DNA of 64,000 nt from Dichotomicrobium thermohalophilum (GTDB lineage: Bacteria; Pseudomonadota; Alphaproteobacteria; Rhizobiales; Rhodomicrobiaceae): assembly GCF_003550175.1 (NCBI RefSeq), contig NZ_QXDF01000004.1, positions 62,001 through 126,000 of the forward strand. Reading direction: 5' to 3'. The notes beneath the pieces are model-generated. The model did not search any database, was not told the origin of the DNA, and was given only the letters and a program-made list of their open reading frames with translations. Positions 1-8,945 of the stretch are shown here, piece after piece (position 1 is the stretch's first letter; the number at the start of each line of letters is the position of its first letter). A program made the position numbers and the translations under genes.

Positions 1-246
1 GTTCGGCTGCTGGCCGGCATCCCGGCGAAGATCAACCTGATCCCGTTCAACCCCTGGCCGGGCGCCCCCTACGACTGCTCCGAGTGGGACCAGATCGAAC
101 GCTTCGCGGCGGTCATCCAGCGCGCGGGCTACGCTTCTCCGGTGCGCACACCGCGCGGTCGCGATATCATGGCCGCCTGCGGTCAACTCAAATCCGAAAG
201 CAAGAAAGTCCGCGCCAGCGAGCTGCGCAAGCGCCCGACGGCGTGA
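1..246 (+). CDS. rlmN: 23S rRNA (adenine-C2)-methyltransferase RlmN, C-terminal fragment
   Basis: Only the last 81 codons are inside the window; the reading frame is open at base 1 and stops with TGA at 244-246. The fragment carries the RlmN C-terminal signature: [10 protein letters not shown] near the start and [15 protein letters not shown] towards the end. RlmN is a radical-SAM enzyme that methylates C2 of A2503 in 23S rRNA and A37 of some tRNAs. The [4Fe-4S] CxxxCxxC motif and the first catalytic cysteine lie upstream and cannot be checked. The cysteine in AACGQL is the conserved late cysteine of the family. Family assignment is firm; completeness of the gene is unknown. Confidence 0.93.
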   Translation, partial: VRLLAGIPAKINLIPFNPWPGAPYDCSEWDQIERFAAVIQRAGYASPVRTPRGRDIMAACGQLKSESKKVRASELRKRPTA

Positions 247-344
247 GGCCGCCAAGGGGCCTTGAAAACCGCACTCCGGCGCATGACGATGTGACGGTCG
301 CGCTGTCGCTATGCGCAGGTCATAATCCATAACAGGAGGCGCTC

Positions 345-1628
345 ATGTCAGATCAGGAACAACGCGGTTTCGAGACCCGCGCGATTCATGCCGGAACCCA
401 GCCCGACCCGGCCACCGGCGCGCGCGTCACGCCGATCTACCAGACCACCTCCTATGTCTTCGAGAACGCCGAGCACGCCGCCGCGCTATTCGGCCTCCAG
501 CAGTTCGGCAATATCTACACCCGCATCATGAACCCGACGCAGGACGCGCTGGAGCAGCGGGTGGCCTCGCTGGAGGGCGGCACGGCGGCGCTGGCGGTCG
601 CCTCCGGGCACGCGGCGCAGCTTATCACCATGCACACGCTGCTGGAGCCAGGCGACGAGTTTATCGCCGCGCGCCAGCTCTACGGCGGCTCGATCAACCA
701 GTTCGGCCATGCCTTCAAGAAATTCGACTGGAACGTTGTCTGGGCCGACGCTGACGACCCGTCCAGCTTCGAGCGCGCGCTGAGCGACAAGACCCGCGCC
801 ATCTTTATCGAATCAATCGCCAATCCGGGCGGCGTTGTGGTGGACATCCCGGCCATCGCCGCGATCGCGCGCCGCGCCGGCGTCCCGCTCATCGTCGATA
901 ACACGATGGCAACGCCTTATCTCTGCCGGCCGAAGGAGCACGGCGCGGATATCGTCGTGCATTCGCTGACCAAGTTTCTCGGCGGCCATGGCAACTCGAT
1001 TGGCGGCGTGATCGTCGATTGCGGCACCTTCGACTGGAAAGGCTCGGGTCGCTATCCCTCGATCACCCAGCCCAACCCGAGCTACAATGGCATCGTGATG
1101 GCCGATGCTTTTGGCGACATGGCCTTCGCCATCGCCTGCCGGACACTCGGGCTGCGCGACCTCGGGCCGGCGATCTCACCGTTTAACGCGTTCCTGATCC
1201 TGACCGGCATCGAGACGCTGCACTTGCGCATGCAGCGACATTGCGACAACGCCCTGGAGGTCGCACGCTGGCTCGAGTCACGCCCCGAGGTCGCTTGGGT
1301 GTCTTATGCCGGTCTGGAGAACAGTCGCTACCACGGCCTGATGCAGCGGATCTGCCCCAACGGCGCGGGCGCGGTCTTCACCTTCGGCCTGAAAGGCGGA
1401 TACGATGCGGGCGTGGCGCTCGTCTCCGGGGTCAAGATATTCTCTCACCTGGCGAATATCGGCGACACGCGCAGTCTGATCATCCACCCGGCCTCAACCA
1501 CGCACAGTCAGCTCACGCCGGAACAGCGCACGCAGGCCGGGGCAGCGGATGACGTGGTGCGGCTGTCAATCGGGCTCGAGTCGGTGGATGACATCATTGC
1601 TGACCTGGAACAGGCGCTGACCGGCTAA
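345..1628 (+). CDS. metY: O-acetylhomoserine sulfhydrylase (Cys/Met metabolism PLP enzyme)
   Basis: 427 aa, the usual length for MetY. This PLP enzyme converts O-acetylhomoserine plus sulfide to homocysteine (or methanethiol to methionine) in the cytosol. The Cys/Met PLP fold is intact: YTRIMNPT at about 58-65 (phosphate-binding Tyr/Arg from the neighbouring subunit), [13 protein letters not shown] at 184-196 (Asp185 to the pyridine nitrogen) and HSLTKFLGG with the PLP lysine at 210. The long C-terminal half with [17 protein letters not shown] is typical of MetY rather than of cystathionine synthases. ATG 345 follows a strong AGGAGG at 334-339. It stands alone between rlmN and efp. A six-base inverted repeat (279-284 with 311-316) lies in the leader, but I see no SAM-II riboswitch consensus there. 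Confidence 0.93.
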   Translation: MSDQEQRGFETRAIHAGTQPDPATGARVTPIYQTTSYVFENAEHAAALFGLQQFGNIYTRIMNPTQDALEQRVASLEGGTAALAVASGHAAQLITMHTLLEPGDEFIAARQLYGGSINQFGHAFKKFDWNVVWADADDPSSFERALSDKTRAIFIESIANPGGVVVDIPAIAAIARRAGVPLIVDNTMATPYLCRPKEHGADIVVHSLTKFLGGHGNSIGGVIVDCGTFDWKGSGRYPSITQPNPSYNGIVMADAFGDMAFAIACRTLGLRDLGPAISPFNAFLILTGIETLHLRMQRHCDNALEVARWLESRPEVAWVSYAGLENSRYHGLMQRICPNGAGAVFTFGLKGGYDAGVALVSGVKIFSHLANIGDTRSLIIHPASTTHSQLTPEQRTQAGAADDVVRLSIGLESVDDIIADLEQALTG

Positions 1629-1787
1629 GCCGCACGGGCGGCCGGCCTTGACGTATCGCCGCCCGGACCTCTCCGCAATCTCAAGGGCGCCTCGCCGCAG
1701 CGGGGCGCAATCCTCTTGACTCGCCCGCAAATAACCGGCTCCTAACGGGGCAGCACAACGTCCAACACAGGTTCGAGCAGCAGGCTC

Positions 1788-2351
1788 ATGAAGATCAACG
1801 GAAACGAAATTCGCCCCGGCAATGTCATCGAGCACAAGGGCGGCCTCTGGGCGGCGGTGAAGATCCAGCACGTCAAGCCTGGCAAGGGCCCGGCCTATGC
1901 GCAGGTCGAGCTCAAGAATCTCCTCGACGGGACGAAGCTTAACGAGCGATTCCGCTCCTCCGAAACCGTCGAGCGCGTCCGTCTGGAGCAGAGGGATTTC
2001 CAGTACCTCTATGAGGAAGGCGACATGCTTGTCTTCATGGACATGGAGACCTTCGAGCAGATCGAAATTCCCGCAGACTTCGTCGGCGAGCGCAAGGCTT
2101 TCCTCCAGGAAGGCATGCAGGTGACGGTCGAGATGCACGAGGGGCGCCCGATCGGCGTCACGCTCCCGGACCAGGTCACGGTGGAGGTGGCGGAGGCCGA
2201 GCCGGTCGTGAAAGGCCAGACGGCTTCGTCGTCCTACAAGCCGGCGGTTCTGGAAAACGGCGTGCGCGTGATGGTGCCGCCCTTCGTGAGTTCCGGCGAG
2301 AAGATCGTCGTGGACACCAGCGACCTGAGCTATGTACGCCGCGCCGACTGA
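1788..2351 (+). CDS. efp: Elongation factor P
   Basis: 187 aa, standard EF-P length. EF-P binds between the P and E sites of the ribosome and relieves stalling at polyproline stretches. The N-terminal KOW-like domain opens [16 protein letters not shown] and contains [10 protein letters not shown], with the lysine at residue 33 (KPGKG loop) at the position that is beta-lysylated in species with EpmA; no modification gene is in view. Two OB domains follow, ending in [18 protein letters not shown], a classic EF-P tail. It lies 159 bp after metY on the same strand and is followed by a VOC gene after 27 bp. Confidence 0.97.
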   Translation: MKINGNEIRPGNVIEHKGGLWAAVKIQHVKPGKGPAYAQVELKNLLDGTKLNERFRSSETVERVRLEQRDFQYLYEEGDMLVFMDMETFEQIEIPADFVGERKAFLQEGMQVTVEMHEGRPIGVTLPDQVTVEVAEAEPVVKGQTASSSYKPAVLENGVRVMVPPFVSSGEKIVVDTSDLSYVRRAD

Positions 2352-2378
2352 GCGGCGCGCCGCCGCGCTGGCATTCGG

Positions 2379-2828
2379 GTGGGTATCGTGAAGCAGCGCC
2401 TGAGCGTAATTACGCTGGGCGTGGCCGATCCTGACCGGGCGGTTACGTTTTACGAGGCGCTCGGCTGGCAGCGCATCGAGCACGGCGGCGGCACGCAGGC
2501 GCCAAAGATCTTCAGGGTCGGCGCAGGGCTGCTTCTCGCGCTCTACGACTGGACGCTGCTGGCTGGGGACGCCACGTTACCGAACAAGGGTGACGGCTTT
2601 CGCGGGATCACGCTGGCGCAGTGCCTTGCGAGCCCCGGCGAAGTCGACACCGCGATGGCGGCCGCCGAAGCCGCGGGTGCGAGCATCCTCAAGCCTGCGG
2701 CCCCGACCTTCTGGGGCGGTTACAGCGGCTATTTCGCCGACCCGGACGGGCATGTCTGGGAAATCGCCCACAACCCGTTCTGGTTCGACGCCGACGGCAA
2801 CGTCATCGCCGACCAGGCGCAGTCCTAG
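2379..2828 (+). CDS. VOC (glyoxalase/bleomycin-resistance fold) family protein
   Basis: 149 aa with a GTG start (an in-frame GTG at 2388 is the alternative). The protein shows the paired beta-alpha-beta-beta-beta units of the vicinal oxygen chelate fold: SVITLGVADPDRAVTFYEAL at 9-28 and, at the end, GYSGYFADPDGHVWEIAHNP, the usual VOC C-terminal signature whose Glu is a candidate metal ligand. The typical N-terminal His ligand of glyoxalase I is not present at the expected place, so glyoxalase activity should not be assumed. The substrate is unknown. It sits between efp and an inositol monophosphatase-family gene on the same strand and may share their transcript. Confidence 0.82.
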   Translation: MGIVKQRLSVITLGVADPDRAVTFYEALGWQRIEHGGGTQAPKIFRVGAGLLLALYDWTLLAGDATLPNKGDGFRGITLAQCLASPGEVDTAMAAAEAAGASILKPAAPTFWGGYSGYFADPDGHVWEIAHNPFWFDADGNVIADQAQS

Positions 2829-2849
2829 ACGACAAGTGACGGTTGAGCC

Positions 2850-3650
2850 ATGCCGGCATCTGCCTTGATGAACGTGATGATCAGCGCCGCCCGCAAGGCC
2901 GGGCGCGGACTCGCGCGCGACTTTGGCGAGGTCGAAAACCTGCAGGTCTCGAAGAAGGGTCCGGCGAATTTCGTCACGGCCGCCGATATGCGCGCGGAGA
3001 AAATCCTGTTCGAGGAGTTGTCCCGCGCACGCGAAGGCTACTGCTTCCTGATGGAAGAACGCGGCCGCGTCGAAGGGCCGGACAGGACGCACACCTGGAT
3101 CGTCGATCCGCTCGACGGGACCACGAACTTCATGCACGGAATACCGCTGTTTGCCATCTCGATCGCACTGGAGCGGGAGGGTCAGCTCGTCGCCGGGCTG
3201 ATCTATAATCCGGTCACGGGCGACACCTACACCGCCGAACGAGGCAAGGGCGCGTTCCTGAATGACCGGCGCATCCGGGTGGCTGCGCGCGCGCGCCTGC
3301 GCGAGAGCGTAATCACGACGGGAATCCCCCATCATGGCAAGCAGGGACACGAGCGCTACCTTGCCGAACTCGAGGCGGTGATGCCTCAAGTCGCCGGTAT
3401 CCGCCGCACTGGCTCGGCGGCCACCGACCTCGCCTGGATCGCATCCGGGCGCTTCGACGGCTACTGGGAGCGCGGCATCTCCGCCTGGGACATGGCCGCC
3501 GGCATCGTACTGGTGCGTGAGGCTGGCGGTTTTGTCTCGGACGCGGACGGCGGACAGGAGATGCTGACGACGGGCAGCATTGTCGCCGGCAACGAGGCCA
3601 TCCAGCGCGATCTGGTCAAGCTCGTCAGCCGCCGGCCGACTCGTCCGTAG
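2850..3650 (+). CDS. Inositol monophosphatase family protein (SuhB-like)
   Basis: 266 aa, normal for the FIG/IMPase superfamily of Mg2+-dependent, Li+-sensitive phosphatases. All metal-binding motifs are present: MEERG (Glu69/Glu70), DPLDGTTNF at 86-94 and AWDMAAG at 212-218. The substrate may be inositol-1-phosphate; related enzymes use histidinol phosphate, PAP or fructose-1,6-bisphosphate, and sequence alone does not separate them. SuhB also acts in rRNA antitermination in E. coli, which is not testable here. The gene follows the VOC gene by 21 bp and precedes the MotA-like gene by 112 bp. ATG 2850 is the first start in the frame and gives a full-length N-terminus. Confidence 0.92.
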   Translation: MPASALMNVMISAARKAGRGLARDFGEVENLQVSKKGPANFVTAADMRAEKILFEELSRAREGYCFLMEERGRVEGPDRTHTWIVDPLDGTTNFMHGIPLFAISIALEREGQLVAGLIYNPVTGDTYTAERGKGAFLNDRRIRVAARARLRESVITTGIPHHGKQGHERYLAELEAVMPQVAGIRRTGSAATDLAWIASGRFDGYWERGISAWDMAAGIVLVREAGGFVSDADGGQEMLTTGSIVAGNEAIQRDLVKLVSRRPTRP

Positions 3651-3762
3651 GGCGCGGCCGTCAAGTTAACATTTTGCTGTGCGGTGAAATCCGTTAAGAA
3701 GGCCCGGAGGCTGTCATGCGGATCGCGCAGGCTTCGTGGAATGAATAGGCAGAGCACGGATC

Positions 3763-4818
3763 ATGGCGAAAACGGGGTTTGAGACCACTCTCTCGCGTCC
3801 GCAGGTATTTGTCTGGCGCATGTTCCTGTTCATCGTCCTGTCAGGCTTCGTCGCCGCCTTGCTGTACGAGGACATCGTCAACGCCTTTATGGCAAACCCG
3901 GCGCTGAATGGCCTGATCCTCGGCGTTCTTCTGCTCGGCATCATATATGCGCTTCAGCAGGTGCTGCGGCTGTACCCGGAAATCCGTTGGGTCAACAGTT
4001 TCCGCATCTCCGACCCGGGTCTGGCGACCGAGCGGCCACCGGTCATGCTCGCACCGATGGCGACAATGTTCAGCCGCCGACAGGGACAGGCGCAGGTTTC
4101 GCCGGTGGTGATGCGCTCCATCCTCGATTCGATCGGCTCGCGCCTGGACGAGTCGCGGGAAACGACGCGCTATCTCGTGGGCCTTCTGATCTTTCTCGGC
4201 CTGCTCGGGACGTTTTGGGGACTGCTGCAGACGATCCAGTCGGTCGGCACGACGATCTCGTCGCTGAATACGACGACGACGGAAACCGCGCTGATCTTTG
4301 AGGAACTGAAATCCGGCTTGCAGGCACCGCTTAGCGGCATGGGCACGGCGTTTTCCTCCTCGCTGTTCGGTCTGGCCGGCTCGCTGATCCTCGGCTTTCT
4401 CGATCTTCAGGCCTCGCAGGCGCAAAACCGCTTTTACAACGAACTGGAGGAGTGGCTGTCGGGGATCACGGAGATGGCGCCGGAAGGCAGTCCTGCGGGC
4501 GCAATGCAGGGCACGCCGGCGCAGTTGCGCTTCGCCATGCTCGACATGCAGCGCAGTATCACGGATCTCGGCGAGAAAATCGAAAACAGCGGCGTCGGCG
4601 GGGGCGGCAATTCGGAGACCACGGAGGCGATCCGGGAACTGTCGGACGGTATCGACCGGATGGTCAAGCAGATGCGCGCGGAGCAGAAGATCGTGCGCGA
4701 ATGGGTCGATGAACAGGCGCAGCAGCAGTCCGAACTGGCCGCGGTGCTGCGCGAACAGAACCAGCTTGCGGGCGCCCTGCGCGACATCGCTGCGCGCGCC
4801 CCGCGTCGGGAGCGTTAA
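3763..4818 (+). CDS. MotA/TolQ/ExbB-type proton-channel protein, non-flagellar
   Basis: 351 aa. Hydrophobic segments lie at about 17-35, 48-68, 136-156 and 196-215. The second pair (LVGLLIFLGLLGTFWGLLQTI and GMGTAFSSSLFGLAGSLILG) matches the MotA/TolQ/ExbB channel core, including the short conserved GxGTAF stretch. The C-terminal 130 residues are soluble, start with a glycine-rich linker (about 262-266) and look helical or coiled-coil. The next gene, 34 bp downstream, encodes a MotB-like OmpA-domain protein, so the two probably form a proton-driven stator-like complex in the inner membrane. No flagellar or tol/exb genes are nearby. Function is not established. Confidence 0.85.
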   Translation: MAKTGFETTLSRPQVFVWRMFLFIVLSGFVAALLYEDIVNAFMANPALNGLILGVLLLGIIYALQQVLRLYPEIRWVNSFRISDPGLATERPPVMLAPMATMFSRRQGQAQVSPVVMRSILDSIGSRLDESRETTRYLVGLLIFLGLLGTFWGLLQTIQSVGTTISSLNTTTTETALIFEELKSGLQAPLSGMGTAFSSSLFGLAGSLILGFLDLQASQAQNRFYNELEEWLSGITEMAPEGSPAGAMQGTPAQLRFAMLDMQRSITDLGEKIENSGVGGGGNSETTEAIRELSDGIDRMVKQMRAEQKIVREWVDEQAQQQSELAAVLREQNQLAGALRDIAARAPRRER

Positions 4819-4852
4819 GCACCCGGCCTAACGACCTTGAGGAGACCGCATC

Positions 4853-5878
4853 ATGCCACGCGGGCGCACAGGCCGGCGCATCGGCGGCGATTACTGGCCA
4901 GGCTTCGTGGACGCCATGGCCACGCTGCTGCTGGTCATGACGTTCCTGCTATCGCTGTTCATGCTGGCGCAGTATTTCGTCTCGCAGGAAGCCAGCAGCA
5001 AGGACACAGCGCTGCAGCGCCTCAACGCTCAGATCGCCGAACTGACGGAGATGCTGGCGCTTGAGCGCTCGGAGAAACGCTCACTGGAGGAGGAGCTGGC
5101 CGCCCTTAGCGCCTCACTCAACCAGGCGCGCGAGGAGCGCGACCAGTTGCGCACGCGGCTTAGCCAGGCCGGCGCGCGTGGGGAAAGCGCGGAAGAGCGG
5201 ATGGCCGCCCTGCGCGAAGAGTTGGAAGCCGAGCAGGAGGTGTCCGCGCGCGCCCTGGCGAAGGTCGAGCTTCTGAACCAGCAGCTTGCCGCGCTGCGCC
5301 GACAGATTGCCGAGTTGTCATCCGCGCTGGAAGCCGCCGAAGAGCGCGAGGAGGAGGCCAAGGCAAAAATCGCCAATCTCGGTCGCCGGCTGAACGCCGC
5401 GCTGGCGCGACGGGTGCAGGAACTGTCGCGCTATCGTTCCGACTTTTTCGGGCGTCTGCGCGAGGTGCTCGGTGACCGCGAGGACATCGAGATCGTCGGC
5501 GACCGCTTCGTGTTCCAGGCCGGCGTATTCTTCGACACCGGCTCTGCGGAGATTAACCCCGCCGGCGAGCAGGAACTCATCAAGCTGGCGGCGATCCTGA
5601 ACCAGCTCGAAGGCGAGATCCCGGATGAGATCAACTGGGTTCTGCGCGTCGATGGCCACACCGACAAGCGCCCGATCACGACGCCGGAGTTCCCGTCGAA
5701 CTGGGAGCTTTCCGCCCAGCGCGCGGTCAACGTGGTGAAATTCCTGATCGACAAGGGCGTGCCGGCCGACCGGCTGGTGGCTGCGGGCTTCGGGGAGTTT
5801 CAGCCATTGGCGGAAGGCGAAAGCGAGGAGGCGCTGCGCCGGAACCGCCGGATCGAGTTGAAGCTGACGCGGAAATAG
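4853..5878 (+). CDS. MotB-like protein with long coiled coil and OmpA peptidoglycan-binding domain
   Basis: 341 aa. One membrane segment at about 15-38 (YWPGFVDAMATLLLVMTF) carries Asp20, in the position of the proton-accepting aspartate of MotB. A charged heptad-like coiled coil follows, roughly 48-195, rich in Glu, Arg and Leu. An OmpA/MotB domain from about 220 to the end includes FDTGSAEINPAG and DGHTDKRPI, the peptidoglycan-binding signature. The coiled coil is much longer than the MotB linker. With the upstream MotA-like gene it forms a two-gene unit, preceded by GAGG before ATG 4853. It likely couples proton flow to a peptidoglycan-anchored rod; the physiological output is unknown. Confidence 0.85.
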   Translation: MPRGRTGRRIGGDYWPGFVDAMATLLLVMTFLLSLFMLAQYFVSQEASSKDTALQRLNAQIAELTEMLALERSEKRSLEEELAALSASLNQAREERDQLRTRLSQAGARGESAEERMAALREELEAEQEVSARALAKVELLNQQLAALRRQIAELSSALEAAEEREEEAKAKIANLGRRLNAALARRVQELSRYRSDFFGRLREVLGDREDIEIVGDRFVFQAGVFFDTGSAEINPAGEQELIKLAAILNQLEGEIPDEINWVLRVDGHTDKRPITTPEFPSNWELSAQRAVNVVKFLIDKGVPADRLVAAGFGEFQPLAEGESEEALRRNRRIELKLTRK

Positions 5879-5896
5879 CTGGCGGTCCTGGCCGGT

Positions 5897-6877
5897 CTAC
5901 GGCACGAGGATAACCTTCGGCGCGGCCACGCGCCCCGCCTTGAGGTCGGCAAAGGCCTGCGCGCCCTCGCTCAGCGGGCGCATAACCGGCCAGTCGAGCG
6001 CGCCGAGCCGCCCGTCGAAGATGGCCGCCGCCGTGTCGCGAAAGTCGTCCGCGGCGTAGGTGTAGGTCCCGATGAAGGTGATCTCCTGCAGCGTCATCCG
6101 GCGGATGTCGAGGCCGCCAGCGCCGGAACCGAGGCCGATATGCATGATGACGCCGCCGGGCCGCACGGCAGCGCTGGCTGCCTTGCGAGTGGCCTCGATC
6201 CCGACGCCGTCGATGACGAGATCGACATCCCCTTCTGCCCCTTCTGGTGCGACGACGCGGAAATCCCCCGCCGCAGCCCCCACCTCGCGCCGCGCCGGGT
6301 TCGCCTCGACGACCGTGATCTCGCGCGCCCCCCAAGCGGCCAGCACCAGCGCCGCGCCAAGCCCGATCGCGCCGGCTCCGATCACCTGACACCGAGCCGC
6401 GGCCACGGGCCGGTCAAGCGCCGCTTCGGCAAGACGCACCGCGTGCCAGCCGCAGGCCAGCGGCTCGGTCAACGCGGCCTTTTCGGTCGGCACGTGGTCG
6501 GGAATGGGGACAAGGTTGCGTCCTGGCATGACCACCCGCTCGGCGAACGCGCCCTCGCGCGGCGGCATGGAGATGATCTGGCGGTCCGGACAAAGGTTGT
6601 CTCGTCCCGCGCGGCAGGCTTCGCACGCGCCGCAGGTAACCAGGGGATTGATCGTCACCCGCGTGCCCGCGCCCGGCCCCGCGATCACCCGGCCCGCCGC
6701 TTCGTGCCCGAGGATGAGCGGCGCGGGCCGGCGCTCGTCATGCCCGGCATAAGCATGCAGGTCCGAGCCGCAGATGCCGACATGTGCGATCTCGATCAGC
6801 GCATCGCCGCCCGGCTCGGGGTCGGGCACCTCCCGATACGCCAGCGTCTCCGGGCCGGTGTAGACAAGCGCCTTCAT
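5897..6877 (-). CDS. hpsP: Zinc-dependent alcohol dehydrogenase, HpsP-like (DHPS 2-dehydrogenase candidate)
   Basis: 326 aa medium-chain dehydrogenase. Catalytic zinc ligands are visible in VGICGSD (Cys36) and GHEAAG (His58-Glu59); structural zinc cysteines are at 82, 85, 88 and 96; a Rossmann GAGAIGLG follows. ATG at 6877 overlaps the stop of the upstream SDR (ATGA), so translation is probably coupled. The gene ends a TRAP-hpsN-hpsO-hpsP-like operon. In known DHPS degraders, HpsO and HpsP interconvert the enantiomers of 2,3-dihydroxypropane-1-sulfonate through a 2-keto intermediate, which is the role inferred here from context. Without the context it would be called an L-threonine or sorbitol dehydrogenase-like protein; substrate is unproven. 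Confidence 0.72.
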   Translation of the reverse strand: MKALVYTGPETLAYREVPDPEPGGDALIEIAHVGICGSDLHAYAGHDERRPAPLILGHEAAGRVIAGPGAGTRVTINPLVTCGACEACRAGRDNLCPDRQIISMPPREGAFAERVVMPGRNLVPIPDHVPTEKAALTEPLACGWHAVRLAEAALDRPVAAARCQVIGAGAIGLGAALVLAAWGAREITVVEANPARREVGAAAGDFRVVAPEGAEGDVDLVIDGVGIEATRKAASAAVRPGGVIMHIGLGSGAGGLDIRRMTLQEITFIGTYTYAADDFRDTAAAIFDGRLGALDWPVMRPLSEGAQAFADLKAGRVAAPKVILVP

Positions 6878-7629
6878 TTCGCAGTGTAGCCCCCGTCGAC
6901 GAACAGGATTTGTCCGGTGACGTAGTCGCTTGCCGGCGAGCACAGGAACAGCGCCGGTCCCACAAGATCGGCGGGCAGGCCATTGCGGCCGATACAGGTG
7001 CGCTCTGCGGCTTGGGCCGCCCGTTCGGGGTCGCTGAACACGGGGCCGGTAAGCGCGGTCGGGAAAAAGCCGGGCGCAAGCGCGTTCACCGTGATCCCGT
7101 GGCCCGACCACGCCTCGGCCATCGCGCGGGTGAGCTGGCCGACGCCGGCCTTCGACGCGCCGTAAGCGATGCCACCGGGAAAGGCGCGCACGGTCTGTAG
7201 CGAGGCGAAGTTGATAATGCGGCCCCAGCCTTTCTGCTTCATGGCCGGGACCAGCGCCTGCGCGAGGAAGAACGGGCTGGACAGGTTCAGGTCCATCGTC
7301 TTCTGCCAACCGTCGCGCGTGACCTCGTCCGCCGGCTCGCGCGTATTGATGCCGGCGCCATTCACGAGGATTTCCGGCGGGCCGTAAGGCTCTGCCACGC
7401 GCCGCGCGACGTCGGGGATCGCATCCAGATCGGCCAGATCGGCGCTGATCGGCGTCACCTCTCCGCCCGTCGCGGCCCAGGCGGCGATCTCGCCTGCGCG
7501 ACGCGCGACGCCGACGACCTGCGCGCCGCCCTCGGCCAGCGCCTGCGCAATGGTCGCGCCCAGACCTGAGCTAGCCCCGGTGACGCAGGCGACACGCCCT
7601 GCGACGGAGAAGTCCGGCGTCAGACTCAT
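6874..7629 (-). CDS. hpsO: Short-chain dehydrogenase, HpsO-like (DHPS 2-dehydrogenase candidate)
   Basis: 251 aa classical SDR. The cofactor motif GASSGLG is at 18-24, NGAG at 90-93, and the catalytic Ser143, Tyr156 and Lys160 (YGASK) are all in place. The C-terminus VTGQILFVDGGYTAK is typical. The chosen ATG at 7629 overlaps the stop of the hisD-like gene by four bases (ATGA), and the stop in turn overlaps the next ATG, so all three dehydrogenases are translationally coupled. In the DHPS pathway HpsO is an NAD-dependent SDR acting at C2. That name is inferred from the company of an HpsN-like enzyme, a zinc dehydrogenase and a TRAP transporter; by itself the protein is only an SDR oxidoreductase. 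Confidence 0.72.
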   Translation of the reverse strand: MSLTPDFSVAGRVACVTGASSGLGATIAQALAEGGAQVVGVARRAGEIAAWAATGGEVTPISADLADLDAIPDVARRVAEPYGPPEILVNGAGINTREPADEVTRDGWQKTMDLNLSSPFFLAQALVPAMKQKGWGRIINFASLQTVRAFPGGIAYGASKAGVGQLTRAMAEAWSGHGITVNALAPGFFPTALTGPVFSDPERAAQAAERTCIGRNGLPADLVGPALFLCSPASDYVTGQILFVDGGYTAK

Positions 7630-8939
7630 GAGGCGTCCTCGGCGCTCAGATCGAAATTCGTCCCGGGGTACCACTTGGCCAGCCGGATATCGGCGGTTCG
7701 GGCATGGCCCTCCATGCCCTCCAGCCGGGAGATGCGCGCGGTCGCCTCGGCGATCGGCCGAGCGCCGTCACGCGTGGCGCGCTGCCAGGTCACCAGCTTC
7801 ATGTATTTGTGCACCGACAGCCCGCCAGTATAGCGCGCCGCGCCGGAGGTCGGCAGAACGTGGTTCGGCCCGGACGCCTTGTCACCGAAGGCCACGGTCG
7901 TTTCCTCGCCGAGGAACAGCGACCCGTAGCACCGCAGCCGGTCAAGCCACCAGTCGAGATCGCGCGCCAGCACGGTCAGATGCTCCGGCGCGGTATCATC
8001 CGCGACCTGCGCCATCTCTTCGCGATCGCCGCAGAGGATCACCTCGGCATAATCGCGCCAGGCGGCCTCGGCACTGCTCTTGTTCGGCTCGGGCAGCGCG
8101 GCGATCAGCTCCGGCACGCGCGCCATGACCGTCTCCGCCAGCGGGCGGTTGTCCGTCACCAGCCAGACCGGCGAGTTGTAGCCGTGCTCGGCCTGCCCCA
8201 CGAGGTCTGCCGCAACGATCTCGGCATCCGCGCTGTCATCCGCGATGACGAGGCTGTCGGTCGGACCGGCGATCATGTCGATGCCGACACGGCCGAACAG
8301 GATGCGTTTGGCCTCCGCGACGAACTGGTTCCCCGGCCCGACAAGGATGTCCGCCTTGGGCAGGCCGAACAGGCCGAAGGCCATCGCCGCAACGCCCTGC
8401 ACGCCGCCGAGCGCGAGGATGGTGTCCGCGCCGCACAGGTCTGCCGTGTAGACGATCGCCGGATGAATGCCCTGCCCCGGACGCGGCGGCGAGCAGGCGA
8501 CCACGTTCGGACAGCCTGCGACCCGCGCGGTCGTCAGCGTCATTAGCGCCGAGGCGATGTGCGCATAGCGCCCGCCCGGCACGTAGCATCCCGCCGCGTT
8601 GCACGGAATCGCCTTTTGCCCGGCGATCAGGCCCGGCCGGATCTCGACCTCGACATCACCGATGCTCTCCTTCTGCGCTTCGGCAAAGCGCCTGATGTTT
8701 TCATGTGCGAAGCGGATGTCGTCCTTGAGCTTCTCGGGCACGGTCGCTGCCGCAGCGTCGATCTCGTCGCGCGTGAGGACGATATTGCCGTCGTACTTGT
8801 CGAACTTGTCGGCATAGGCGCGCGCCGCGGCCTCGCCGCCCGCTTCGATCTCGCCCAGGATGTTCAGAACGGTCTCGCGCACATCACTGGCGTCGCTGAC
8901 CGAGGTTTTCGAAGCCTTCTTGAGATATTCCACCGTCAT
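7626..8939 (-). CDS. hpsN: Sulfopropanediol 3-dehydrogenase (HpsN), histidinol dehydrogenase family
   Basis: 437 aa, HisD family. Zinc ligands equivalent to those of histidinol dehydrogenase are Gln249, His252, Asp353 and His412; the base pair Glu319-His320 (APEHL) is present. HpsN carries out the four-electron NAD+-dependent oxidation of (R)-2,3-dihydroxypropane-1-sulfonate to (R)-sulfolactate. I favour HpsN over HisD because the N-terminus YLKKAS...SDASDV, DWWLDRLRCYGSLFLGE and SVHKYMKLVTWQ resemble HpsN as I remember it, no his gene is near, and the neighbours are a TRAP transporter, an SDR and a zinc dehydrogenase, as in hps loci. It follows dctM by six bases. Genes for sulfolactate breakdown (suyAB, slcCD, comC) are not in the window. 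Confidence 0.8.
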   Translation of the reverse strand: MTVEYLKKASKTSVSDASDVRETVLNILGEIEAGGEAAARAYADKFDKYDGNIVLTRDEIDAAAATVPEKLKDDIRFAHENIRRFAEAQKESIGDVEVEIRPGLIAGQKAIPCNAAGCYVPGGRYAHIASALMTLTTARVAGCPNVVACSPPRPGQGIHPAIVYTADLCGADTILALGGVQGVAAMAFGLFGLPKADILVGPGNQFVAEAKRILFGRVGIDMIAGPTDSLVIADDSADAEIVAADLVGQAEHGYNSPVWLVTDNRPLAETVMARVPELIAALPEPNKSSAEAAWRDYAEVILCGDREEMAQVADDTAPEHLTVLARDLDWWLDRLRCYGSLFLGEETTVAFGDKASGPNHVLPTSGAARYTGGLSVHKYMKLVTWQRATRDGARPIAEATARISRLEGMEGHARTADIRLAKWYPGTNFDLSAEDAS

Positions 8940-8945
8940 GACGCC

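Noticed and set aside
247-344. SAM riboswitch upstream of metY
   Set aside because: An inverted repeat (279-284 and 311-316) exists, but the SAM-II core consensus is not found, so no riboswitch is called.
3763-5878. Zorya anti-phage system (ZorA/ZorB)
   Set aside because: The MotA/MotB-like pair superficially fits ZorAB, but there is no ZorC/ZorD/ZorE gene and the flanks are housekeeping or catabolic genes.
7626-8939. Histidinol dehydrogenase of histidine synthesis
   Set aside because: HisD-family residues are present, but no his gene is near and the TRAP/SDR/zinc-dehydrogenase neighbours and sequence details favour HpsN.
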